Positions 12,489-27,400 are shown, numbered from the stretch's first letter. The stretch is 64,000 nucleotides of DNA from Ricordea florida (GCA_949710005.1 OX453286.1:2342201-2406200), one strand, 5' to 3'. A program made the numbers and translations. Notes: generated by a model from the sequence alone, not told the origin.

Positions 12489-15400
12489 TTAGTACCTCAG
12501 CAGAGACCTTGCTGCCATGTGTAACATTTTAAGGGAACGCTGTGTGGGACCTGACGCTTCCTGCATTGCAACCTGTAACTGCTGACACAGACCTTCAATT
12601 ACATTTGGCATATGTTCACTGGTGACTTCGTCTTTGGTGTCCAAAGCCATGAGAGATTCCTCTATATACCTGCAAAGTTAAACACCACCTATTATATGAC
12701 TGGTTTGCCAGGTAGGCAAGATGAAGCAAATGCTGAGTATTGATTGGCTACCTGAGCAGGTACAATGTGCGTATCCTGCCTCCTTCAGATTTCCCACTTT
12801 GTAATGGCCACATTATAAATCCTTTATTGACCAAGCCTGTTAACCCCAAATGGCTGGACACTGGCCTCATTTTTTTTTGCTGTTTTTATTGACCTCAACT
12901 ATATCTTGGTCAATAAGAATACAAAAGAGAACTTGGCCAATACCGGTACGCAGGCATCTTGACCTCACACTTGCTACAACTGTTACGGCCAATCCTTCAC
13001 AGCCCACAAAACAATAAATCAATATTCCAAAAGTCAACTTGTTATCATACTGTTGATGTCTGAGGTAAAATGATCAGTTGATTTTTGGATTATTGAAGTC
13101 ACACAAAAACATAGTTTATGAGTTGGAAAATAAAAAGATAAATGAGAATGTCTTACTTGTGTTTGAGCTCGGTGTTAACTGTGAGGTCAACAGACAGCTG
13201 TTGTATGAGTGATAGCAGCACTGGTTGTGACAGGGGGCAAGGTGTCTGAGAAAATAATTCTGCTGGATCCACAGACTCACAAACAAACATCACAACATTC
13301 AGATCAGCTGCTGTTAGTGCCTAAAAAGAAATAAATTACATACGCACAAACAATTCAATAAATGAACACTCAACCAATAAGCAATGGTAATAGGACTGAG
13401 TGGAGTCCCATTCGGTATGTAATCATACAAGTGATTAACAAAATCTGACGACCGCGTAGCGGGAGTATGATTTGTTTAACTACGAGTATGATTACATACC
13501 GAATTGGACGACACGAAGTCTTATTACCAATTAATCATAACTTTAACAAAATTTGTGATATATAAACTTCTTTTTTTAAATCAAAACACATGAAATTCCA
13601 AGGGTTTTTGGCACGTATTGCCCAATTACTCAGCATGATGCGTACTGTCCTATTTAAACTGTCCTATTAAGGCTGAAATCAGGGCAGTTGATAGCCACTC
13701 AGATTTGAGAATTTTGTTCTAGTTATGATTAAGTCTAAAAAATAATTATAAATAATTAATTAATCAATATCAATACTTTATAAATATTGTTAATTTATTT
13801 ATTGTTATTGGGATTTATCAATAGTTTGAAAAGGGAGGCTTACTGTATAAAGACAAGGCAGGCTTATTAATTCTGGCATAGAAGCCAAGTGTGAACCTTT
13901 GTTATACAAATAATTCTGCTGTATTTAAACACTGTAACTGTCAATAGTTTAATGGTCTGATTATGGTTAAACATAAAGTGTAATACTGCCTTTCCATTTT
14001 ATCTCTATACATATTGGTAAATATCACCATTAAGCTAACTCTTTAGATTTTCATCCATACTCTATTTCCTAAAACTGTCAGCTGGTTTTGGACGTACATA
14101 TCTGTCTAGATGTAAATCATAGTAGGCCGTGGACAGGCTCCCTTTTGGGTTTTGGCGTGCAAGTGGAGCAAGTGCAGGCTGGGGAGGATGGAGATGGAGG
14201 TAAGAGGGGGGTGGAGGCTGTGGACTTTCTATGCATTCCGCCCACTTTTCATTAGCGCGGCACTATGTTGACAGATCCTGTCAAATTGACAGGCTATGTC
14301 TGTTCAATAAAATTGGCGAGAAAACATTGGTCGTTTTTTTTGCTCGTTAGTTTCGAGGAATGGAGAAATGCAACAAGAACACATTTGTCGTTTTTGTATT
14401 AAAGAAGTCTCTGATCTCTTCGGAAGGCAAAAGATTGTCAGTAGTTTCTGTTTTTGATGCTTTGAATTTGATAAACAAGGAACTTCTAGTGGTCTTTGGA
14501 AAGGAAAAATTATGTCATTTAGCTGAAGAAATCCAAAGATTGTGACTACCGTATTTACCCGCGTATAGGCCGCACTTTTTTGACGAAAAAACACCTTGAA
14601 AGTTTGCTGTGCGGCCTATACGCGGGTACAAGAGTTCAGAGCTCATTAATATGCAAAGTTTCCCAACACAATAATCAACAAACTTCCTCAGTTATTTAAA
14701 ATTTTATTCAATGCATTGTACGAGCTTACGTTAAATTAGTCCATATCTTCTAAGAATTTTGCTTCTCTCGACTGTAATAAGTTTGTCCAGCTTCCGAACA
14801 TACTTGAAGATGTCCATTGTAATTTGCATGGAATAGCCATTTCTCCTCGAGGACCTTGTGAGTGAACCCTCTTTCCAGTCACTTGGCAAGGAATCTCTCC
14901 ACCGTTGTTAATAAATTATCGAGCAGTACGGCTAAATTCTGCCGGCAGGTGTCCCACAAGTTTATTTCCAGTTGAATCAGTCTCGTAAACGCCAACAGTA
15001 AACTTGTCATCTTCATTAGACAGTTCCCGATCAGTTGACAAGATATCGCCGATTGTGAGTTTCCATATACATGATACCCTCGTATGTCGCTTTTCATTTC
15101 ATAGCTGCAAGTAGTTCCACCCATTTTCTGGTTACTTTTGGCCCGCACGACAAATGAATTCTTGAATCACAAACAACGCGAACGATATTCTCGGTAACAT
15201 TTGCTCTATTCGCATTGCATAGAGCGGGGGTTCATTTTTTTTCAATACAACTAGCCCAGTATGTAACCATGGTAACCTGCATGTTGCACGCTGTCAAAGA
15301 CTGAAAACAGGCAATCCACGTTTATTTTCTGAGAAATCATGAAGCCGAAAGGATCAACGAGAGTGTCATATTCGTCACGTTTTAAACTCGCTGTCATTAC

Positions 15401-18400
15401 TTGCGCTTTAGAGAAGGGAAACCGAGAAGCTGCTCGCCAATATGGAGTAGACGAGAAGAATGTACGAAGATGGAAGCAAAACCAGGCAGCATTGAAAGAA
15501 CAGCGGCGTGACCAAAGATCTGCTCGATACTGCTCTCCAAAGTTCCCTGAATTGGAGAAGGAATTGACACAGTGGATCGAAGAAAAGAGAATGGCTGGAA
15601 TTGGTGTTTCAACAACACTCATTCGCTTGAAAGCAAGAGCACTGGCGACGGCAAAGCAGATTGGTGACTCCGAGTTTAAAGCCTCTGTTTTCTCAACTTT
15701 GTGGCTTGATTGTGCTTTGTTACTGGAAAAACTTTTTTTCCCTGAGATTAGGTTAATAGTTCATAGTGCGGCCTATACGCGGGTGCGGCCTATACGCGGG
15801 TAAATACGGTATGTTTACAGACATTCTTGCGCTTGACAAGTCATACACTTAGCTGAGTCGTTTTTGGGTTTTAATATGCCTGTGTAATGAACCACTGAAA
15901 ACAATGGAAATGCCAGATCGAGGATCCTCCTGCAATTTCAACGAACATCAAAATGCAACATCAAAAGGTCGTCAGCACTGAGATCGCCGACTGGTGAGAC
16001 TTCTTCGGCTAAAAGAAGCAAAGATTACTGTAAAAAAATCAGCTCTGCTTGCACACCAAAATCCAAAAGGGAGCCTGTTCAAGGGCTCCAACGAAACAGA
16101 CTGTTTGCTTTCCCAAACAACCTTCTCTTAGTTCTGTCGACCAGGGTTGTAAACACCAAGTTTCTGGGCTTCCATACACAAAATCCACATCGAGCTCTTT
16201 CTCTTCTACTTCATCGCCTATGCCAACAGCAAAAGCTCTCAGGCCCAAACACCGTAATTCTTCCACTTAGTCCTTCATTATTGAGACTAGAGGCATGAGC
16301 AAACCTGAAATGCGCGATCTTTGGTTGTCAACAGCTGTCAATATTCAGCAATTCAACCAATCACATCATGATACCAGATTCTGGTATCATGGAATGGTGG
16401 CAATCAAAGAAAGTCCACAGGCCCTCTTTTGCCCCACCCTCCCTAGTCCACGCTTGCTCTACTTGCACCCCAAAAACCAAAAGAAAGCCTGTCTGCAGGC
16501 TAAAATCACAGATGACATCAAACTATAGTACGAACACACAAAAACTACTATGTACTATGTACTGAGCCTAGAAGCACACAGGTTTGTACTTACCTCCTGG
16601 AATGCTTGTCCTACTTCACCTTTGCTCAAAAGTTTGGAAACTATCATCTGTGGTCATAAAAATATTCAACCTTAGATGGTCAATGGCAGTCAAATTTTAT
16701 TGTCATGTTTCAGGGAACACTTTTTTCACAACTTCCTCTTCTCTGTAGGTCTGGCCTCACCCACAATAAAAAGGTGCAAAATTACATCACTGCACCTATA
16801 TATCCATGGTCTCGCACATTAACTACGTCCCCCCTCCCCCATACCTCCTTTCCCTCATCAATGCTGCTACCAAGTCAAAAACATGCTGCAAGTTCAAGAT
16901 ACAATTTTTTTTATCTAAAAGGAAGGTGAGCTCCAGCTGGGAAATTGCCAGGTTTTGCCCCAGCGGTGATTTATAGGAAGAAGGTTTTTTTTGTGTGTTT
17001 GGCCAAAGTAATTGGTTATGGTTTTCTGACAGTCAACTGAAATCACTCTAAAAAAAACTGCCAAAAAAGACAAGAACATTCAAACATACAGTTGCACTCC
17101 CTGAAAAAGGGCAAAACAACATATGAAACCAGTGATAGTCTTCACCTGAGTTTGTTCTGTATCTGGAAGATGATGCGTTGAATCACCAATAGCTGTTGAA
17201 GTCACCACTTCATTCAACTGTTCCCGTAACTCATCTACACCTGTACGCACCGCACTCTGCACTGATGCTAGAGTCTCTGATATCAGTTTTGAGAAAACCT
17301 CCTCACGTAAGCTTGCACAGAAATAAAAGATTATCTGTTAACAACAATATACTGTACCATACATTATTGCAATGCAGTTGAGCTACATATTAAGCCAGAA
17401 TTCAATAATGTCACAGTAAATCACAGTAAGTAAATGTTACAGTAAATTTGGTTTAGTGCTTTCCCTTGGGTTAACAAAAATCCTTAGTTGTAATGTGATA
17501 CTGAGAAGACAACCTCAATACGCATGTTTTAAAATAATTCAAAACATACTTTAGTACTGGAACATTAAAGATGACAATGTTTTCATTCAGTTTTTTTTTC
17601 TTTTTTGTTTTTTGGGGGGGGAGGGGGGTTCATATATCTTTAGGGGGAGTGGTGATCAGTATTTCCAGTTGTAGGTCTCCTGTGACTCCTTTTGACCTCC
17701 TGTGACACCTGTGATTGATGAAGGAAGTGTATCTTGTGTAAAACCTTTAACTTACAGTGGTAAGATCAAGAATACATATATGTTATTTACCGGGCGGGAG
17801 GTCTGTATGGGAAAAAACTGTGCCCGAGGTCTTGCGTACGGCCCGAGGCCGAAGGCCGAGGTCCGTACTCAGGACCAAGGGCACAGTTTTTTCCCATACG
17901 GACCGACCTAGACCGGTAAATAACTTATTTATTTTTTCAGTTTGTTTGCTTTTTTTTCAATTTGCTGTGAATAGCGCGGATAAAAATCCGGACCGTGGTC
18001 CGTATCGTAGAAAGCTGGACCGGTTACGAGCGCGCGATTAGCCAATCAGATTCGAGGATTTGGGATTCCGGCCCGCTGAGATGCTTGAGAAAAAAAATAA
18101 ATATTGGGATTTCCCTGAACTTATCATGTCACTCTTCAAATTTCTCTCTCTTACATACCTTCCAACTGAAGTTGCCAGTTGCTTCTGTAGTATGACTTCA
18201 AGATCAGCTTTCAGATTAGTTGACAATCTCTCCAACATTGCCTGTAAGGAATGAGTTTGTGCTTGCAACTGTTTTAACAATGGTTCCTGTAAATCTTTCT
18301 CCTCTCGTCTGCGGTTATCCAGGGCAGTTGTGACTTGATGCAAGTCTAGAAGGGAGAAGGCCAAAGTATTAAAGAGGATTTACTGTAATGGTTGTCTCAT

Positions 18401-21400
18401 CACAATTTTGACACATTACCAAATACAAAGACCAAACAATAAAAAAAAAAACAAAAAAAAAAACAAATGTACTTACATTGTTGTGTGCCTTTATTAAAGG
18501 AATCATTGATTTGTTGAAACATGTTTTGACATGCCCTCTCAAATGAAGGCAAAATGCTGTTCTGGAAGGCCTCACGGTATGTTACTTGGATGGGACCTTG
18601 GAGGGCACTTGCAGCAGCTGTACCTATGGTATCAACCACACCCTAGAGAAGCAAACCCATGTAAAGTTCAATAAAACAAGTTTATAGTTTAAAAAAACAA
18701 ATTTACAGCCAAACCTTTTCTCCAAAACAATTTTGTCAATCAAGCAGCTCCATTTAGCAATAACAAAGAAGTGTACAGCCCAACTTTTACAGTTCAAGAT
18801 AGACAATCAAAGGCATAATTATGCTTTGATAGTAGTACATACTATGTCCGTAAGTGACAGTTCTTTAAAATGTTACAAGAGAACACTGATCAGATTAGAA
18901 ATCTTACCTTGCTCTTCACCATTTTCACAATGCTCTCTTTCAAAACCACATCTGAAGATGACAGTTTCTACCAAAGATGAACACAAATAGAAAGTTCTTC
19001 TCAGTGGTTTCCAAGCACATGGCTGTTTCCAACTCACTGTCAGAGATAATTAATTTTTGCATATGTTTTGGTTTGGCATTGCTGTGATTGGTGATTGGCC
19101 TAACAACCTTGTGCTACTAACTCAGCCAATCAGATGAAAAACTAATACCACCCATGGCTTGCTTGCAAAAATCTTCCACTGCCCAGTGCTGACAAGCCCA
19201 TTTCTTGAGTTATGATTGGTTCATTTGACTATGTACATGTTGTGAATGGTCCAAATAACTACGTAATTCCATTTTGGTTCTATTGCAAGTAATTGAAAAC
19301 TACTGTATTGAAATAGAACAAACCTGTGCCACTGCAGTGCTGAGCTGTTCCTGTAAGGAGTTCAGAACCTTCTGAACTGTTGGGACAACAGCGCTTTTGA
19401 CCTCTGCTTTGATCACTTTGTCTAACTTTCCAGACAGCGTGGTGGTGAGAGTTTGTGAGAGGTTATTCTGCAACTGCTCATGCTTCTTTTTGTCTGCTGA
19501 ATGTTTATCACGGAGTGCTTTGTCTAATCGCTGCGCTAAACAAGTGGTCAAGGAAGCGGCATGACTTTTGCTTCTATGCAATGCAATAAATATCCATTCT
19601 AGTGGAAAGTAGGACATATGGATATCTTGGTAGTAGGAATGATTTTGAATGCAGAACTACAGTAAAAACCCGCATATAAGAACCTAACATTTAAAAACCT
19701 GTTAGGCTAAAATTTCAGTTTTAAGCACCCTTCACATAAGAACCATTTTAGGCTAAAATGCTAAAACAGGTTCTTATTTTCAAAAAACAAAAAATAATCT
19801 TCTCTAAAATATAGAATTAAAAAACCTTCTCAAAATATATTTACCTCAAACAACTTTACGACCCCTCCCTGGACAAAATCCTGGATCCGCCACTGAAATT
19901 CTACTTTATTTCTTGACAAAAAGTTAAGAACCTAATTAAGAACCTAGTTAGCCTAATTTTACACTAAATACCATTTATATAAGAACCTGTTTAGGCTAAC
20001 TTGAAAAAACCTAGGTTCTTATACGTGGGTTTTTACTGTATTATAAGATATTTGAGAACCTCCATTTTTTCTGTCTCGGTTTGCCCTCCTTTCGTGGCAT
20101 ATGTCCTTAAGATTGTAACTGTAAAGACCTCAAATAACATGTTCCATGCTGATTTTTCTGTTAGGTTACTTCTGTTCAGTACAGTAAATGTCTAACTGAA
20201 ATAAAAGACTAAGAAAGCAGGATACATTCTTCTCTTGAGAATTCCGCTAATGAGGTTCCCACCTTGTTAGACACCCTCTCTTCCACCAGCTTCACCTCCT
20301 GTACCACTGCTGCTATCTTCTGCTGCTGATCAGCCTGCTGCTGCATCAGTTCATGATGCAGTTTAGTAATTTCCCTCTGTTGTGACTTGACCAAGCTCAG
20401 AAGTTCACCAAGAGATGATAAAATGCTTGCATCCTGTGATACAGTATCAAGACACAAGTTAAACATATTGATTATTATTATATAGACACAAGTGTTTCAC
20501 TAGGAATTATACCACTTGTAAAATTCATACGAAACTGAATCTGGGACAGTAGTGGCATATTTTCCATATCCTCACTAGAGAGGATATTGCTGACATCACT
20601 TCCCGCCTTGCACAATTCAGTTTGTGTACAAGCTGCCAAACCAATGTGTTTTTGTCTATATAATAAAAAGAAAATTACACGTTCGCTTGAAGATATGAAT
20701 TTTATGTTCTAGTGGCAAGAACAATATCTCACTCATTCGCTGCCTCACTTGTGATATCATTCTTGACACTCGAACATAAAATTAATATCTTCTCGCCAAT
20801 ATTTACTATTAGTTAAGTGGCACTAACTTATAAGGAATTGATGATGTGACTTCAAGACCAGTGATCAATAATTATGTTCCTATTGTTGGCACATCCCCTC
20901 TTAACTTAACAAAATTTAAAAATCTCTTACTTGTTAAACTGAGTATGGAAGGTGTGATGGTGAAAGGCCTCACTTCCTATCAGTGCACATCTCATTACGT
21001 TCCTGGATTTTGGGTCATATAGCTTGGGTTTATGATTGGTTGCCATTATTGCTCTAAGGGGATTTCCCTGAGTTCCGTGATTTTCCACCCCTTACAACAT
21101 TTCAAACTGCTAATTCCACCTTGAAACTAACTTTATAAGACTCGCCTGAAATCCACCTTACATGATGGATTTGCTTCCAGTAAAATATTTTGATTGACTA
21201 ATTAACTACGTAATTTATCTATCTGCTTATTTATTTATTAGTTAAGTTTTGAATCCTTTTCCGTTTACCATGGTCACTTGCACTGGTTCTGGAGGTATAT
21301 CCACTGCAGTCTGGGGTGTAGAAGCCAAACTACACAAAATAGAAATATATGAGCATGTGATAAGGAGGAAGTTGAAAACACAACCCATACCAAATTCTAC

Positions 21401-24400
21401 AATTATTACCGGGGCCAAGCCGAAGGCTGGCACCAGTCATAAAATGCAGATGGTTTCTGTCCTTTTTTCAATGTTACATTGTTAGGGATATATCGCTGAC
21501 TGAGATATATCGCCGGCTCGTTACTTTTGCTTGCTGGCTCATTGAAATCTTATCCGCCATTTTGAAAAGCACGAGGCATGGAGGACAGTCACTTGAGAGA
21601 AAGATTATAGCTTTTTGTTCCCCAACCTTTACGATGCACTAGTTTAGGAGTGAAAATTTAAGAGTGAATATTTGGAGAGACAAATTTACGAGCGATCACT
21701 TAAGATAGAACCTTCCATTGTGAAACTTATCGAGAATAAGAGCGACTTATCATAGCTATCTATCTACACTGAGTGAGCCTTCCATCGTGAGAGGTGCGAG
21801 AGGTAAACTATATCTATGCAATCCCATGACCCACTGGGCCCCGGTAAGTTCCACGTAGTGGTTCTCGTTATAAATGTTTAATATGTTCATAACATACCTG
21901 ATCTGGAACTGTTGTTGTTTCCCCATGGGTTCTGCTGGTGTACTTACAGGAAGAGCATGGGTAGACTCTGGACTTTCGCGTCCAGTTGGCATTACCTCGT
22001 CATCAAAATTCATTCTCCACTGCTCCTCCAGAGTATGATCAATCACTGCTTCACCATCCATGTGGGCAGTGTCAGCTTTAAAGTTATCATTATCTACCAA
22101 AGAGATCAGATTCCGTTCAGCATGGGATGAGACCGGCCGTAAACTCTCACTCGCACTGGACCCTGAACTAGACTTTCTCTCTAATGTTTCTAACCCTTCT
22201 TGAATTTCTGCTTCTGGTTTTTGAGACTCTGGTAACTCTTCTGGACCTTCTTCTTTGGTTTCATCATCAACAAAAACGTCAACTTCTCTCTCCTCACTGG
22301 CTGCTCCATCTCTTTCTGCTGGTACAAGACTCTTCCAAGGTGCAATGTTGAAAGGTGAGGCTTCGGTTTCACTCTTCAACACAGATACCAAAGGTTCACT
22401 GCTCTGTGGCAGAGGCTGGTTAGACTGATCCAAGCTAGATGACAACTGAGGTGTAGACTGGAAATTTGGGATAGAAACTGTGCTTGGATCTGGCCCCGAG
22501 GATACAGTAGGTGAGGCAGGGAGGGGTAAAGAGGTGGGGGTTAACATTCCACTTTCTTGCGTAAATGACCCCTGGGGTGTGGCTGAACTGCCTGACCTAA
22601 TGGTGGTATCAGATAATCTTGATGAGACTGATGAGCCTAACAGTTCGTCAACTGAGATTTGCGAGTTATTCAGCCCAGAAACCATAGTTACACTACTACT
22701 ACTGCTGCCGCTGGTGGTGGTTACAAGACGGGATGCATTCTTCAATGCAGAGTGTGTGAAGGCATCAGGTGTGATCAGTTTTGCTCTGACTGGCAAAGGA
22801 GCATCAGTTGATTCATCTGGTTCTTCAAGATCAGTGCTAGCTTCTGTACCTGTCTCCATGCCACTCAAGTCAGACAGTGCATCATGTACAACTGCAAAAA
22901 TAAATGAAAATAAAGGTTTAAAACTAAGTCTACTATTGACCCAACAACAAAGTTCTCCTAAATTCCCCTATTTATGTCCTCAAATCCTGGGGCAGGTTGT
23001 TAGAAGGCCGATTAATGCTAACTTAGGGGTTAAGTTTTAACACAGGTTTCTGTTTCCTCTTGTTAAACAGAATTTTCTCCAATAACTTACTCCATTTTCT
23101 TAGAGCATACCATTTTCAAACTGTATTCAAAAAGAATTATACTGAATGTGCTTTTTAAGCTCTCACAACTGTATTTAAATTTTGCACTAACCCTGGGTTA
23201 CCTTAACTCTGTTTTGAGCAACCTGGCCCCGAACTGTGTTAAGCTTCCAATTTGGCAGTCATTACCTACAGTACTACCAAAAATAACATTTGCACGGCTG
23301 ATTTCTTCCAAGCAGATTTATTGTTAATGCAAGTATCAGGATTTGTCCCGAATACCCAAAATAAGTTGATTTGGTTTATGGTTAACACTGCAATAGGTTT
23401 GAAGCCCATGTTTTTGAAAAGCTAGAGAATTTGGAAATATTGCTTTCTTAAGTTACTGAACTTCTTGCTATAGCACTCGTAAAGTAATGCCACAGTTCGC
23501 AGACCACAAGAACAAGAGCAACTGAGAACCAAGCATAATGTGGTAAGCCAAATGAACTTCTCAATATTAAGGTCGTTTAGTCATGAACAAAGGAATACTT
23601 CAGATAACCTGACTGTCCTGCAATTGTTGTAAGTGAAGACAGAGTTGATGGAGTTGGCGGGGGTACAGATGGCTCAGGCTGGAAGTGTACTAATAACTCT
23701 TGCATGGCCCTGTTAATAAAAACAGCAAAATAATTCATGGTAACTCATTTCAACCTTTAATTTAATAAGCATGCATCCATCATATTTAACAAACAATCAC
23801 GCAATTCATAAAGAAAGAGAATAGCTTCTCACTTGTGCAAGTTTAGTTTTGTAGCACAGCACAAATCATGTGAAAGATGCATTTTTCAGTACCGTTACAG
23901 GCAAACTTGGAAAAAGAAACTCCAAGTTCTCCCAATAGGAGTGGAAGCTATGACCTTCTGATTACTAGTTCAGATGCTCTACCACTGAGCTACAGGAGAC
24001 TTATAGAAGGTAAACTAGGTTCATGAGACAAACATCCTGCACACTGATAAGGTTTGAATGACAAGTCAAAGGGTGATATAATTTTTTTAACATATCTTTT
24101 TTAGAATTATTTAGAATTACTCACTCACTTGGTCTGAATACAAAATAGTTGTAACTGTACACCAAATTTCTTTCCTTTTTTCTCTCCAGATGTAACTTCC
24201 TCCAGTATAGTATGAGAAGAGTGAATATCATCATCCATATTATTCTCGCCATTCTCTTCACCATTTTGTTCTCCATGGAGTTTTAATTTAAACAGCTTGA
24301 CTTGACCCACAGTGAAGCTCAACAAAGGTTGTGTGAGTAGGAATTCAGCTACTGATGTGACGTGTGCTTGCCCTTCTTCAAAGTCTTGATGAAACATGAG

Positions 24401-27400
24401 TACATATAGGACCTGGCAATTAAAAACAATAGTAAATTATACATTTTTATTCTATTACAAGGCTTCATGGACATACAATGTATGATCACCTGCAAAATAC
24501 AGATTGATTAACACCCATAAAACGATCATAAAATAAGTTTCGTTGACTTACCTTTTTCTTGATATCAGATATGACCAAATATGATGCAGACAGGTCTAGG
24601 CAAACCTTCAGGAAGGAATCTCGCAAGGAACTAGAAAGATTTTTTTGACAATGAATACAGTAGTTTAACTCAAAACCTGCATCCTGAAAAACCACTACTC
24701 ATAGAAAAGTCACAAGATCAGATTCTACGAGTGAAATGTCTATAGAGAACTGGTATTGCCAATAAAAAATTATGGCAGTAGATCTTTTAATGTAAATTTT
24801 TCCTAACTAATATAAATGAAAGAGCCTTGCTTTTAGCTAGGAGAATGGCCATTTGGATCTTGGAAACAAAGAGATGGCAAGATTCACTTACCCAGAACTT
24901 GTGATACCTGGGGAAGTAAACCTGCAAAACAAGAGGAATAGTTTCCAGTGTCATTTCTATTTTTCTCATTTGCATGGGATGTACAAGAGTAAGGTTCACA
25001 TATAAAGCTCTGTTACAAAAAATCAAGGCAATGTTGAGAAAATAAAATTAAGTACCTGATTGTCTGTAAACATGACCATGTTACTGTACACCACACTTTA
25101 ATTTCTCTATTGAATTCAGCACCAGTGATTAAGAACCTCCACATTGGAAGTCTAGAAAATGGAAAGAAATACATTTTGGGCCTGTATAGTATGAAACATT
25201 ACCAGCACAATATGCACCTGTGACTGGGAACTCCCACCCTCCTCCCCAACCCGGGGAAAGGTGGGGCATTGCTGGGGGTTCATTAAGGATTTGACCTGTT
25301 GAGTGGCCAGAGGAGATGGGGAATTAACCCATTTTAGTACATTGCCATTACATTGGGGGTTTCCAGTGAGAGGTGCATTATGATATCCTTAGCGGTGTAA
25401 TGATTAATTGATCATGTGGGCAAGTTAATTTTTCTGAAGACAAATCTGAAAGTTGGTAATAGTCTGCTAATTAGCATTCAGGCTATAATTAATTATACTC
25501 TTTTAATTATATTTCTGTTTTAATTTAACTGTACACAATTGAAGGCTTTTTGACTTGTAAAGTAAATCTTGTTACAACTTACAAGGATTTTTGTTGAATC
25601 TCACCTTGTTTAATTCTTGTGTGGTTAGAAGTAAGAAAATTTGCATAATTGAATCAAAAGGTATGTGAATCATTGCACCCCTAGATATCCTTAAAATACA
25701 GAGTATATCAATGGTGATTCCAAGGAATAACTCAATCTTCAAACTATTGAGTTATAACTATTATCCCTTTAAGCCCCGAGGGGTTTCACTGTGACGAGTA
25801 AAATCTATAAAGACACTATTGGGGCTTAAAGGGTTAAGGTTTTCACACAGAGACTACATGTATGTACTAATGTTGTGCCACTCACTCCTTATCCTGTGAA
25901 GTTTGATTATCAGTGAACAGCATACAAGCCAGGGGGGAGCCATCATGAGGCTGGAATTCATGCATGCACTCCACTGTCTCTGACAGCTGCCAAAACTTAA
26001 TGAACCCATCCTCACTAGCAGTAGCAAGTACAGTACCATCTGGGGATAATGCCCCTTCTGTGATTGGCTGAAGAAAATGTAAACCAATATTAAAAAGGGG
26101 GCTCTTTGCAGTTCAACCTTGAGACATGTCAGAAGTTGTTTCATTTATCTTGACACACAAAAATATAGGATCTGCTGTTTCTGGCATTTATTAACCCTGT
26201 CACTTTCAAGATCTGAGTACCAATTCTCTTAAGTAAGTTCCATACACTTTGTTTCAAATGAATTTTGAGCATTTGATATCAGGTCAAGTCATTATCTTCA
26301 AGTTGATCACTTTGTTCAATTCTCATAGTTTTCCGTACAGTGTTATGTTATGGATGGGAGAAGTTCCATGTAACAATAACATGTAACATTTAAATTGTAA
26401 CAAGCTAGATAAATTAATCAATCAATCAACTAACACCTTTGTATGGCCATCAGTTATTTCCACATATCCCTCAATTCCTTGTCTTATCTCACTGATGCAA
26501 ACTTCGGTCTTTCCACACCAGTCAGCTATAGTATCAATATCCATTACTTCAACCTACATATACCAAAAATGGTAAAACATTACATTTTTAAAAGCACTTT
26601 CAAGTGTGTCATTCCCATACACATACTCATTGAATGTACTCTTCAAGAACCTCTCATTTGACTGTACCTATGCAGGGCTAAAAATTGGCGGTCGCACGGT
26701 CGCCAGTGGCGAATTAAAACTGACCAGGGCTACCAAAAGTTAAGGTTTGGACGCCCGAGGTGCGACTATGCTACAGAATTTTGAAAAGTTGCAATGTAAA
26801 TTATGCGAAGTACAAAGTTAAAAATAAAACTCAACATGTAGTTTACTATTGAATTTTTAGTCCTGAAGTGGAAATTCCGAGCCATTTTAACAGTGATTTC
26901 ACAAGCGATCCACATTCACAACATATAGATGCCATTTTGATTTTGTAATTACCACGTGAAAAAAAAAAAGAAAGAAAAATTGGGGGCTACTTCATTTTGG
27001 GATGGGCCACTAAAAATTTCAAGGAAACTGGCCTGACTGACCACCAAGCAATGGAGTTAATTTCTAGCCCTGCCTATGGGAGTAGCTAGAGTGTATGCTG
27101 TGCTGCTTGATTGTTCTATAGCTTCCTTTGTTTGCTGACAGAATAGTAAAAAATGACAGCAGTGCCCTTCACCTCACTAGTGCACGATTGGGGGAGGGGG
27201 TGAGCAGAGGTAAAGCTGAAATCCTTTAAAGAGAAGGGGAATGAGGTAATATAACTTGATCAAAAAATAGGTAAGCATTGCATGTGGCTACTGCATTAAT
27301 TTTTTTATAAAGTTTATTCAGACCTTTTTGGCATACCTATCGGCTTTCCTCGATTTCATTACTTTTACATATTCTCTTCTGAGTTTAAAAATAAATCGAT

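Larger units (their letters stand above)
14123..16502. mobile_element. Foldback DNA element with about 105-bp inverted ends (Mutator-like?), carrying a nested pogo element
   Basis: The left end, from 14123 (TAGGCCGTGGACAGGCTCCC), is matched in reverse complement by the right end, up to 16502. The imperfect similarity runs about 105 bp on each side (14123-14232 and 16403-16502). The flanks AAATCATAG (14114-14122) and AAATCACAG (16503-16511) form a 9-bp near-perfect duplication. A 9-bp duplication with long TIRs suggests a Mutator-like element (inference). Without the nested element at 14549-15809 it is about 1.1 kb and shows no transposase. It lies in EDC4 intron 25. Confidence 0.65.

Noticed and set aside
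16049-16528. Plus-strand frames of 65-77 aa between EDC4 exons
   Set aside because: They lie inside the foldback element and its right TIR and resemble no known protein.
20521-20660. Longer EDC4 exon reading QKHIGLAACTQTEL on the minus strand
   Set aside because: That frame does not fit the phase of the neighbouring exons. The short exon 20632-20576 keeps phase with a good acceptor (TTTGGCAG), though it remains the least certain exon.
21756-22868. Stand-alone 370-aa minus-strand protein
   Set aside because: It is the large Ser/Pro-rich exon of EDC4 (22891-21898) read on into intron. The plus-strand frame at 22480-23040 is its antisense shadow.
23919-24001. Functional tRNA gene on the minus strand
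   Set aside because: The A-box is good, but the T-arm and B-box consensus are degraded and the acceptor stem does not pair well. It is kept as a tRNA-derived repeat.
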